56,523 nt of DNA. Origin: Basidiobolus meristosporus CBS 931.73 (taxonomy: Eukaryota > Basidiobolomycota > Basidiobolomycetes > Basidiobolales > Basidiobolaceae). Location of the stretch: contig MCFE01000579.1 of assembly GCA_002104905.1 (NCBI GenBank), positions 1 to 56,523 of the forward strand. Reading direction: 5' to 3'. Of the stretch, positions 21,356 to 31,379 are shown one piece after another; position 1 is the stretch's first letter, and every line of letters starts with the position of its first letter. The notes under the pieces were generated by a model. That model was given only the letters and a program-made list of their open reading frames with translations, did no database searches and had not been told where the DNA came from. A program made the position numbers and the translations under genes.

Positions 21356-22809
21356 ATGTTGTTCTGGTTCTTCAAAGCCGTGTACAACACCAGCAAGTTC
21401 GCCTTCATCTTTCTGACCCTGACGCTTGCTTTCGAGCTTGCCGGCAAGGAGTACGGACTGTTCTTATCCGGGTTGGAGTTTCTGCTGTTCTCCACGTTTG
21501 CGTTGTTACGGGCGGTTATCCCTTCCACGAGCGTGGTAGGTTTTTGGCACGATCACCGCTTTGTTGATGGGTTGTTTACTAATGGTGTGACAGCGTGGCG
21601 TGGTTGGCGCTGTAGAAGCCATCCTCACTCTGAGTGTAGTGACGGGAGGCCCTCGTTTGTTTGACTTCGTACAACCCTACCTATTCCTCCTCATCTCCCC
21701 TTGGCAACTGTTCCTCCAGCTGGCCTTACCTATATCGGTTCTGTTGGAGGGGCTGGCCAGCGTGATCGTGTTTTGCGAGATTGGTAAGGTCGTGAACCAC
21801 ACTGTCCAAGTACGAGAGGGGACCCAGGTAAGTACCGCTTTGTTCTCGTGTACGCTTTCAACCCCACCCTAACCACGAAACTAGCCGCTCTTCCTAGGTG
21901 GGGCGGTGGGGATCTCCGCGCTCACCTGTTTCGGGATCTACGCCATCTTGGGCTCCGCCGTTTCCAGCACCTACGGTTTCTTCATGGGGTGTTCGGTCAC
22001 CTGCGCGGTGGCGTTGTGCGCCTTCGCTATGTATTCGGAGAAGAACAGTATCGTGGACTCGGTGTTGCTCGTAAGTTCACCCACACCCCCTGACTTGGGT
22101 TATCATGATACTGACGCTGGCCACAGATCGCCTACATCACCTTCAACTTCTGGATGATCTCGAACCCTCTGAACGAGACCCCGATCCATATCGAGCAGCC
22201 CGGCCTCGACTGGAGCTATCTAAACGTTTTGAGGTAAACGAGTCTTCTCAGGGGACGCTCCCCACCTATCTTCCCCCCCCCTCCACTCCACTCGACTCAC
22301 CCGCGACCCGTGCCCAGCCTGGACTGGCAGGCGGTCATCCTCTATCTCTCGAAAATCTTTAGCAACTTGCTGGGTTTCCTGTGGTCCATCTCCGACCAGT
22401 TCATCATCTCCCTATTCTACCGGTTCGGCGTCATCTACGCCGGCATCCGAATCGTCACTCTGCTACGTCTCTCGGAGGAGACGGATCCGTTCGAGGTATG
22501 TCCTTGGCTCGCCTTTCCCCTTCCCCTTCCCCTTCCCCTTCCCCTTCCCGTTCCCCAATACCACCCACTCACCGATCATCTTCTCCCCAGTCGAACGTCT
22601 CGTTCATCGGCGTCCTCCGTCTGCTGGTCAAACCCTTGTTCGTCGCCATGTACACCTACTCCTTGATGATCCACCACGGTCACTTCACCGCTTACTCGCA
22701 GTTCTTCCAGTGGCTGAACATCCTGTGGTCGATCGGTGTCTACGTGGACGCCACCTTCCTCGCCTACGAAGACAGCCCGAGCCTGGTGGATCACTGGAAG
22801 ACGGAGTAG
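21356..22809 (+). CDS. ICE2: ICE2-family ER membrane protein
   Basis: Six exons (21356-21535, 21594-21827, 21885-22070, 22127-22233, 22318-22495, 22591-22809) give 367 residues with consistent phases. Introns are 56-95 nt with GTAGGT, GTAAGT, GTAAAC or GTATGT donors. The protein is polytopic, starting MLFWFFKAVYNTSKFAFIFL. Sequence landmarks resembling Ice2 are LLEGLASVIVFCEIGK, CSVTCAVALCAF followed by DSVLLIAYITFNFW, FYRFGVIYAGIRIV, and a C-terminal MYTYSL-like segment ending in HWKTE. Ice2 acts in cortical ER inheritance and ER membrane biogenesis, where it restrains the phosphatidate phosphatase complex. This copy is somewhat shorter than typical fungal Ice2 (about 430-490 residues), with a reduced first lumenal region. 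The frame is intact and it is probably functional. Confidence 0.82.
22515..22556 (+). repeat. (TTCCCC)7 microsatellite inside ICE2 intron 5
   Basis: Seven tandem hexamers, one with a C to G change (TTCCCG). They make up the pyrimidine-rich part of the 95-nt fifth intron of the ICE2 gene, upstream of its CCCCAG acceptor. Confidence 0.92.
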
Positions 22810-23319
22810 TCCCCCTTCCCCTCCCGGGGCCCCCTTTCAAGGTTCGCTGGACGCGCGCAGGGTCCGTGGCGAAGGGAATTCCGTGGGGAGGTTCCACTCG
22901 GTGTCCATTCCAGTCCAGATCCGCTTTCATCCCACCTCACCTCACCTCACCCCACACCATCCCATCTCATGGGTTCCCCCCCCCCCCAAATAAACCAAGT
23001 GTTCATTCTCCATCGGGTCCGGTCCACCAAAATTGCCCCGAGTCCAAGGTCAGCCAAGCGTGCGAGTGGGAGAGGGGACGACCTGGGGTTTTAGGGCCCT
23101 ACATGTTCTCCGATGTAAAGTCTACTAGCAAATAGAACGTGGGCGCGGATGTACGCCCTTCTGCGTGGATGACACCACTTCATCTCCATGCATACCAGGT
23201 GGTAAGGGTATCCCTCCGCTGGAGGGTTCAACATCGTGTGCTGTTGGTTTGTCACAAGATGTTAGGTTGCGATGGATGTTGTGGATATTTAGGGTACACC
23301 TAAATTACTCATACCTCAC
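22810..23319. other. ICE2 3' flank with low-complexity DNA
   Basis: It contains a CACCT/CACCTCA-type low-complexity run (about 22931-22955) and a run of 12 C at 22976-22987. No gene recognised. The transition from gene-like to repeat-like DNA lies in its right part. Confidence 0.5.
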
Positions 23320-23635
23320 GGTGAAATATCCAATTGACAGAGTTGCATTGTTGGTTGATGAGACGAAATCAGTGGGCATACAAGCCACTTATGAAGATGT
23401 CATGGTTACCCTCCTGTACAGCCTAACAGACAGGTTTCAGGGCCTTGTATCAGCACAAGACTCCAGAACTGAAGATTTGACCTTTAATCATGTATATGGA
23501 AGGCTGCTGGATGATGAATTAAGAAAATCAAGTGCCAACCAGAGGGATGAAGAATATGTTTCAATATGCTATGATAACTACCAAAGGATGTATTCAAGAC
23601 CCTTTAGAGGCAACAGCTGCTGTAAAAGCCTGTAG
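23320..23635 (+). pseudogene. Ty1/copia gag fragment
   Basis: The open frame contains DETKSVGIQATYEDVMVTLL, YSLTDRFQGLV and a segment ending ELRKSSANQRDEE. This is the pattern of copia-type Gag (UBN2-like: a T..D....LL.SL...Y motif followed by LT....V...L..E). It has neither the start of Gag nor the zinc knuckle and is cut off at about 23635, next to a short inverted piece of the copia LTR (about 23633-23672). Confidence 0.7.
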
Positions 23636-23672
23636 GTACACCTAAATATGCACCTAACATAGCCATCTAGTG

Positions 23673-24002
23673 TTGTAAGAGTTGTGGAGATATTGGAAGT
23701 GATTAGGAGGACAAGTAGATTATGTGGTTATCACTTAATGATTTATTGAATGTAAAAGTAGTATTTATACTTATACATGATCTTGGCATTACAAACATGT
23801 AGAATAGGTTAAGGAAGGTCCCAAGAACATGTGTGCAAGGTTTGGAGATGTTTAGACAACTTTGAGAATTTTCATGATCTGGGTAAATATTCTAAGTAAA
23901 TCCCAACAAGGAATTTGATCAGTATTCTCTAGGATTTGAAGGTGATGATCTAAGTGACTAAGCTAGGTGAATATTGAGGTGGAATTACAAATTTTTACAA
24001 CA
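23673..24002 (-). repeat. Ty1/copia 3' LTR
   Basis: A 330-bp LTR read on the minus strand, starting TGTTGTAAAAATTTG and ending ACTCTTACAACA, with inverted TGTTG/CAACA tips. Immediately upstream on the minus strand is a polypurine tract GAGTGGGAG (about 24003-24011), and before that the end of the copia pol frame. It therefore sits where a 3' LTR should. It is the reference copy for the solo LTR at 1695-2025. Confidence 0.92.
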
Positions 24003-26747
24003 CTCCCACTCAGCTAAATGTTCATACTGACTAGTCCTAATTTTGACCTAAGTTATTCAAACTTTTCTCTAGCTAATGGTTTTGTAAACATGTCTGCAAT
24101 CATTTCATCTAAAGGACAGTAAACTAAGCTAACTAAGTTCTTTTCTGTAGCTTCACATATGAAGTGATGTCTAACATCTATGTGTTTAGCTCTGACATGA
24201 AAAGTTGGATTTCTACCTAATTGTATACTTCCATGATTATCTTGAAATAAAGTATTAGGCGTTTTTTGACATAGGCCTAAATCTGTAAAAAGCTTTCTTA
24301 ACCACATTGCTTCTTTTGTAGCTTCACAGGCTGCCATATACTCTGCCACTGTGGTAGAAAGTGCTACGGTTGGTTGCTTTCTTGAATTCCATGAAATTGC
24401 TCCTTGACAGTAAAGAAAGGTGTATCCTGTGGTGGGTCTGCTATCTTCTAAGCTTTGTCTCCAATTAGCATCAGAGTATCCCTCAAGATTCTGTTCTGCA
24501 TTCTTATAAGTGTATCTTAAGCAGATATCAGCAGTTCCTTTTAGGTATCTAAATATCTGCTTAATTGCTGCAATATGATCAGATCCATAGTGCTGATTAT
24601 GCTAGCTGACAACCCCCACTGAATATGAGATATCTGGACATGTTCCAAGCATGATATACATCAGACTGCTAATCATAGCTTGATAAGGAAAGTCAGCGCT
24701 TTCTGATGGCACCAAGCTCTCTTCATTTGGTTGAGTTTTGACAATGTTAAGGTTTGACTCCTTTGGGGTAGCTCCCAGTTTACAGTCTTCCATTTTGTAC
24801 TTCTTTAGTATATCTTGCATATACTTGGATTGGCTTAGGGTAATAGTCTGGGTACTTCAGTCTATGGAGAGCTTAATCCCTGATTAATAACTGAGTTCTC
24901 CCAGATTGGATATCTTGAACTTCTTAGATAGGCTGGATTTAGTCACTTCCAATGTTTCTAGGTTATTAGCAGCTATAATAAGGTCATCCACATATAGAGC
25001 TAATAGAACTAGATTTGCTCTATCTGGCTTATAGTATATACTATAGTCAGCATTACTCCTCTTGAAACTCATAGATTCTAAATAAGAATCTATCTTGCAA
25101 TTCCAAGCTCTTGGTGATTGTTGAAGACCATATAGAGACTTTTTAAGCTTGCAGACCAAATAGGGGTTATCTTGATCAACAAACCAATCAGGCTGGTCCA
25201 TAAACACGTCCTCATCAAGTTCTCCACTCAAAGATGCAGTTTTTAAATCCATTTGATGAATAAAAAACTTATATTTGGCTGCAATTGCCAACATTAATCT
25301 GATGTAATTAAACTTGGCTACCAGTGCAAAGGTCTCAGTATAGTCAAGTCCTTTTGTTTGAGAGTATCCTTTGGCCACAAGTATTGCTTTGTATCTTTCA
25401 ATTGCACCATCAGCCTTGTATTTTGTCTTGAAGACCCATCTGCATCCAATTGATTTTTGGTTGATTGTTAATTTGACTAAGTCCCAAGTCTGATTTTCCA
25501 TCAGGGCCTGATATTTCTCAGTCATTGCAGATCTCCAAAACTTTGTCTGAGGGCTATTTAGGGCCTCTTTTACAGTCTGGGGTTTATCAATATGGACTGA
25601 ATAGGCATAGGCTAAGTTTGTACCCTCATTGATATAGTAATTTGGGCTATTACTTGTCCGATTGGATCTCTGGGCATTTGATACTGGAATGATCACATCT
25701 GGGATACTCCTGGGCACTGCTTCAGGCTGACCACGGTTGTAGAGTCCTCTGGAGTGAAAAAATTCTCATTCTTTTGCTCTGATTCAATCCTGATAATTTG
25801 TGGACTTGAGATCAGATTTTTGTCATCATCTGATGTCATTTTTTGACAAAATTTTGAATTTTCATCAAACAACACATCCCTGGGCTTGATTAGCTTCTTT
25901 GCCTTGCTATTGTAGAGTCTGTATGCTTTACTCTCATTGCAGTAACCCAAAAATATGCATCTTGCACTTTTTGGCTCAAATTTTGACTGATTTCTGGGCA
26001 GTTTCCTGACATATGCTGTACACCCAAATATTCCTAGATATTCTGCACTTGGTCTATACATGTACCATGCTTAAAACGGAGTAGAATCACAAAGTATTCT
26101 GCTATAACTCCTATTTCCAAGGTATATAGCAGTGGCAACAGATTCCACCAAAAATCCTAAGATAATTTTTGATCATGGATCATAGATCTTGCCATATCAA
26201 TTACTGATCTGTTAGCACATTCTGCTACTCCATTTTGCTGTGGGGTGTATGGTACAGTAGTCTCCTGCTTTATCCCATGAATTTTGCAGAAGTGGATGAA
26301 GAGTTTTGAGGTATATTCTCCACCATTGTCAGAGCATATTTTTTTGATTTTTTCACCAGTTTTTCTTTCCACCATGGCTTTAAACTCCCTGAGCTTTGAC
26401 AGAGCCTCTTCCTTTCTCTCCATGAAGTAGACCCATGTGTATCTTGTATAATCATCAGTAAAAGTGATTAAATAACTCATCCCACCTAAGGATTAATTTT
26501 GCATAGGTCCACACAGACTTGAGCAAATTAAATCTAATTTTTTCTTAGCTTTCATTAACCCAGAGCTCTTGAATACTTGCCTGGCTTGTTTCCCATGTAT
26601 TCAGGCTTCACAGTGCTGCAAATTAGCTGGTGGATCAATTTTACTCTGGAAATTAGCTGATCTTTGATCATTTTGTGCAAATAATCAAAATTGATGTGTC
26701 CAAATCTTCTGTGCCAAAGCATTGGTGTTTCTTCATTTAAGCTACTT
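24003..26747 (-). pseudogene. Degenerate Ty1/copia pol (integrase-RT-RNase H)
   Basis: Read on the minus strand from the right, it has a pre-integrase remnant (about 26480-26740), then the integrase core (26157-26480: FTDDYTRYTWVYF, CSDNGGEYTS, TPQQNGVAE). The integrase tail follows with AYVRKLPRNQSKFEPKS-type residues (25693-26061), then RT (24884-25717: WVFKTKYKADGAIERYKA, LYVDDLIIAANN). RNase H (24053-24349: MAEYMAACEATKEAMWLRKL) is last. The frame is broken by several stops and shifts, and gag and protease are missing at the 5' side. The RT YVDD motif is intact. The sequence is strikingly poor in CpG. Confidence 0.93.
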
Positions 26748-26854
26748 AAGTAATGCCAACAAGGAATCTAATCAGTATTCTCTAGGATTTGAAGGTAATG
26801 ATCTAAGTGACTAAGTTAGGTGAATATTTAGGTGGAATTACATATTTTACAACA
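26748..26854 (-). repeat. Copia LTR fragment, same orientation
   Basis: About 107 bp matching the 5' part of the minus-strand LTR (compare 23900-24002), ending TTTACAACA. It abuts the truncated 5' side of the minus-strand pol, so it may be the remnant of the 5' LTR after an internal deletion. Confidence 0.75.
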
Positions 26855-27010
26855 CCTAGAATATTAGCTACAAATCTCAGTAAATTCTGACCAAATTCCT
26901 TAACAAGACTTCATGTTCTTGGTATACAATATCTTGATGAAGTCATTCCAAGCAAACTGTGACAACTTGTCCAAGCAGCCACATTCCTCAGATGTGACAT
27001 TTTAGCTTTG
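26855..27010 (+). repeat. Diverged copia LTR fragment, opposite orientation
   Basis: Weak but ordered similarity to the plus-oriented LTR at 1695-2025: AAATTCTGACCAAATTCC against AATTCTGAGCAAATTCC, then ACTTGTCCAAGCAGCC against AGTTGTCCAAACAGCC. Together with the preceding fragment it makes a head-to-head LTR junction. Confidence 0.5.
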
Positions 27011-27089
27011 GCAAGTTTCAACACTGTACATGCCAAAAAATTCCTTCTACCCATCATCAAGAAATTCTTGCTAAACAGGTTTTTATAGG

Positions 27090-27660
27090 ATCCAACAGAG
27101 CATTAATTCAGGTTAGAAAGGGAGCTATCATAGCACGCTTCAATGGCAGTCAAGGAGCCCATGCACTTACCTTCAAATATGTACTCAATGTACTGGAAAT
27201 AGATAAGAAGTGACTATCTGTAAGCCAGGCCACAGTAGAAGAGCTTGGTATCAACTTTGACAGTTCTGGATATAAGATTACCAATCTAAATCTAAAGTAT
27301 CAGCAAAATCTATGAAGCTTGATTTAAACTGAAGCATTCCTAGAAGTCAACATAGGTACCTTAAGTAAAGAAACATCAATGCTTTGGTACAGGTAACTTG
27401 GAAGTATCAATTTTGCTCATATGGACAAAATAACTCAATATTGGCTAATCTTCAGAGTAAAACATGATCCCCAGCTAATTTGGAGCACTGTGAGAATTGC
27501 ATAGGTGGGAAACTAGTCTGACAGCTGTTCAAGAGCTCTGGACTTGTGGAAACTAAGAAAAATCAGATGCTTTTTCACTCAGATCTAAATGGGCCAGTCC
27601 AGAATTCATCCTTGAGTGGGAAGTATTATAGGAGGTTTGGAGATGCTGGATGCAACTCCA
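27090..27660 (+). pseudogene. Ty1/copia pol remnant (protease to integrase start)
   Basis: Broken plus-strand frames show ARFNGSQGAHALTFKYVLNV (C-terminal protease region), SQATVEELGINFDSSGYKI, CENCIGGKLV (the GAG-pre-integrase zinc-like motif) and HSDLNGPVQNSSLSGKYY (the entry to integrase). The same segments in the minus-strand copy lie near 26480-26700, so the two copia remnants face away from each other across the LTR junction. Frameshifts and stops are frequent. Confidence 0.72.
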
Positions 27661-27734
27661 AGAATAAGTATTTTATGTGGCTTGCACTCTCATTTAGATT
27701 AAGTCTCGAGTAGTGGTTACTTTTGCAATATCAA

Positions 27735-28043
27735 TGGAGAATTGGTGGGGTCAGGAAGTAAGGAGGGTGAAAAAGAGACAATAGCTAATCAACATATAGA
27801 TATGTAGGAGGTAATTGAGTTTCCAGGATCCAGAAGTGAGAGAATTAGTAGAGGACTAATCAAAAGACACTTGTGTGCTGTTGTGGTGAGAAATCATGAT
27901 CAAGTGTTTGTGAGACCTGAGGTGCAATTCTTTTTCAACAATTTTTGCATGGTATCCTGATGGGATCAATACCTCTTAGTCATAGGCCTTCAATTTTGGG
28001 ATGGCTTTTTGAAGGGATCATCACAATTATCTCACATAGGGTT
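27735..28043 (+). repeat. Right-end segment of tnp2-type transposon (copy 3)
   Basis: About 310 bp matching 45405-45713 (plus) and 50998-51300 (minus). All copies terminate with CATAGGG, the inverse of the tnp2-element terminal repeat CCCTATG. It is the 3' flank and terminus of the ORF X side of that transposon. Here it is followed by an inverted piece of ORF X, so it belongs to a different broken copy. Confidence 0.72.
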
Positions 28044-28069
28044 AAGAAAATAGCTGTTGTGTTGTTGGT

Positions 28070-28950
28070 AATTCATTGTGGCTATTATGGGATTCAGTCT
28101 GTTCCAGGCTCATGTCATTGATTGGTGAGAACTGCAGAATTTCTCTCACACTTCCCTGTCTCTGGCTTTGGTAGGCATTTTTCCCTCTAGCTTTTCCTTC
28201 ATCACTGCCAGATCTTTCACTGCTACTTTGTCTAAGTGCTTCTCATATTCAACTAAAATATCTTCTTGATAAATACTGCACTTGTGCATCCTTTTTCCTG
28301 CTTGTCCCTAACCAGCACTCCTTTGGCATCCTGATGTTTCTTTGCCATTTGTTTTGAGCTTTTTAGCCCTATTTGTGACAGTCCCTGAGGAAGCAACTGG
28401 TTTTCATCACTGAAAGGTTGTTCACTGCTACTTTGACTGGCTGCTTCTCAAATAAAGCTAAGGTATCTTATTGATAATGTGGCACTGGTGCATCCATTTG
28501 TGCCTACCTGTCCCTTTCCAGCACTTTTCCAGCTAACTGATGTTTCTTAGGTGCTTATTTAGAGGTTTGGCCTTGCTTGTGACAGGCAGTTGAGGAAGCT
28601 ACTGGTCTTTAGCCATAGTGCTCTTGTTCTTCTGCAACTGCATGTATATGCTATTCCTGAGATATTAACTTGGCATACAAATGCTGGTCTAAAACTCTTT
28701 TGTTTGTTTGAATTCAGGATAATACTTAAGAAGCAGGTCAAGTGCCTTCTGCTTGCCCCTGATGATCAGATGATAAGCCAGCCTTAAGGTAGTGACATGC
28801 TAGATTTCTAGCAACCTCTTGAATATTAGCCCACTCTTTATTTCTGAACTGAGGGCTTCACAGATCTCCAATGTCTTTTGATTTTAGGCTTGGGTATAAG
28901 TACCACAGTCTCTGCTTCTCATGCAGTGATAGGTTTTTCTGTAGACTTTG
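28070..28950 (-). pseudogene. ORF X fragment, copy 3
   Basis: Minus-strand remnant of the unidentified ORF X, colinear with 51770-52650 (copy 2) and with the plus-strand copy 1 segments after 42357. Its upstream side is cut at 28950 by the left terminus of the Harbinger element; a short continuation is seen at 49728-49775 beyond that element. Frames are broken throughout. Confidence 0.7.
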
Positions 28951-29755
28951 GACTTGTTCCATTGTAGTGTGCCAGGGCACGTGGAGCAATCTGCGGTCTC
29001 AAAGAACAATTGGGCGTGATATTGTAGCAACCAGTAGGCAGAATTGCTCTTTGACAATTTTGCACCATGTGGGACAATCTTGCACACTATGGCACAATCT
29101 GACACAATGAGGTTGGCACAAATGATTGCGCCCACCTGTAATGTTTGCATCATGTGCACAATTAGATACCTCTATTATGATAGGTAAAATCTGGTATTTG
29201 GATATGTTTCTTTAATGTAAATGGAAATAAATGCGTAGCACACTGTAAACTAAGCTGATACTTACCATTTTGGTTACAATCACTCCAATTGGATGGTAAC
29301 TCAGTGCTTAATTGGTTCAAAAGTATCCTGAAGCTGTAAGCCCCCAATTGGCTCTGTGACCAATACACAAGCTACCTGATTTGCCATCAAATATTCTATT
29401 TTGCCAATTATGCAAGTAAATCCCTGATCCTAGTGATTGGACAAGGTGTCATAGCTAGCACACAACTGATTGTATGGGTGCAAATCAGACCAAATAGCTG
29501 CACTGGTGCCACAGATGATGTATACATATGCAGGGTGTTTATTTATAGAGGTCCTGTCTCTAATGTGAGACAACCTTAATATTGCTTGTATCAAAAATTT
29601 AGTGATCACTGATTTGCAATGGCTTGATGCGGATTGCAAAAAAGATGTGTTGTTTAGATCATTACAAAAAATAGCAATTCAATGCAATTGCATCATCTTC
29701 TCCTAGGCTTTTTTCTCACAGGGATTACTACTGAAGCATTTGGTAGTGATTCACT
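28951..29755. other. Left non-coding end of Harbinger A
   Basis: Mirrors 48708-49457 of Harbinger B in reverse orientation. Shared landmarks are the tip GACTTGTTCCATTG, a series of GCACAATCT-type short repeats around 29060-29105, and CTAGCACACAACTGATTG near 29455. No gene. Confidence 0.65.
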
Positions 29756-30638
29756 TTACACACCTAAACTACTTTCTTGTTGACTATCCTCTTGGCCCCA
29801 CTCCAATGGACTTGTGTCTTTTTGAGCAGTTTGGCGGGTTCTGGTGGTTTTGCTCTGAAGCATGCATGTTGACCCAATACGTGTTGAGTCTATGTGGGGT
29901 GCTCTTGTGAAGGGTGTTGGCATAGCTTGGACTAATGTGCGCAAGCATGCTGAGGTTGTAAGGGATGGTAAGGAATCCAGCAAGGCATGCTGGTGCAATC
30001 TAAACAATGTTGCTTGCAGTCTGTATTTTTCCTCTTGAAGCTCACCTTCTGATTCCTCAAGGTATTCACTTACCCTCTGTCTAATACTTTGCAACTGTTG
30101 CCTGGATGAGTCCTATGTATATTGCTCTTGGAAGCCACTTAGCTCTACTAATATATCACGTAATACATTAGTCATATGAGGCAAAAACTCATTCAAAATC
30201 CCTTTGGTTCCCAAAGTCAAGGCACAAACAGACACGTCCTGCCCGTACTGTGCAAATTGAGTGCAAAATTGTTCCTGTGTGGCTTCCTCATCATATCCCC
30301 TAACTCTCAGCTCATCCTTGATATCAATACTTGCCTTGGTATATATCTTCTTACATGCATCTGCTGGCATCTTGATGTAAAACTCATGCCACAGCTTCCT
30401 ACTAAGGTTCTTCCATCTCTGTTGACTCTAAGCTATCTAGTTCTGCTAGATTAATGAGTAGTGCCCAAATATCTGTTTGAAGGCTCATCATAGACACTTG
30501 GGCCATACTGAAATCTTTTGGCAAGAACTCAAACAGATCCAACATTGCCTTTTCTGGTCCAGACTGTGCTTGTGAGCTGGGGGATGGGTTTTGTCTGGGT
30601 TGAACTAAAGATGAGTTAAGACTTGGTATAGGGATCAT
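29756..30638 (-). pseudogene. Harbinger partner protein ORF2 (copy A)
   Basis: Three consecutive minus-strand frames (30638-30402, 30370-30113, 30094-29756) look like one protein interrupted by stops or frameshifts, starting MIPIPSLNSSLVQPRQ. It includes an acidic, helical middle (VSEYLEESEGELQEEKYRL) and the segment HALLDSLPSLTTSACLRT shared with copy B. PIF/Harbinger elements usually carry a second, often Myb-like gene needed for transposition. Position and divergent orientation to the transposase fit that role, but I see no clear Myb signature, so function is inferred only from context. Confidence 0.6.
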
Positions 30639-30996
30639 AGTGACAGATTTGGATACTTATACAGTGGTGTATTGGCATCAACCTGGTCTTATATGAAATT
30701 TATATGAAAACCAATGTGATTGTTGAGTTTTCCATATATTATACATATTGCATCTTGGATCACATTGACATGGATCAGATCACATCAATTGCAGATTTCC
30801 TATTTGATTATAGACTTGTGAGTAAAACATCAATAAAAATGCCCAGTCATTGTTTGAGGATAATTTTTGCAACATAATGATGGGATACATGGTATTTGAT
30901 GGAGATTCAATCATAATGCATGGAAAATCAGATAAATAAAGCTGATCAGGCCAAATTGAATCAAATCATCTCAGCCCAATCCTTACCAATTTTAAT

Positions 30997-31252
30997 ATGA
31001 CTTACTCATCTGAATGGTCTTTTCTCATTAATCCCATCACTACCACTGGATTTCCTTTTGACACACTTGAGGATATCTATACCAAGTACTGTGGTCTATC
31101 TACCCCAATCTACTCAAGGAGATCCCTTGTTAGGCTTCTCTACTATTACAAAAACTATTGCCCTACAAGGTTTCATCCCACCATCCATGGCAACAAAAGT
31201 CCTAGAAGCTTTCATTCCCAGCTGACAGCAATGGAGAACCACCTTGCAGAGG
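30997..31252 (+). pseudogene. Harbinger DDE transposase N-terminus (copy A, part 1)
   Basis: The frame starts MTYSSEWSFLINPITTTGFP and runs to MENHLAE, closely matching the minus-strand copy B (47673 downwards). It is cut at 31252 by the insertion of the tnp2 transposon and continues at 45714. The last three native bases AGG are duplicated on the other side. Confidence 0.82.
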
Positions 31253-31379
31253 CCCTATGATAAATAATTTGGTCCCACGGGTGGATCCAGTCCAGATCAT
31301 CCATCAAGATCCCATTTAGTGACCCTCATAATAACAGCAGCTTGGAATTAGTGACCCTCCTGACAATCTTTTAACATGA

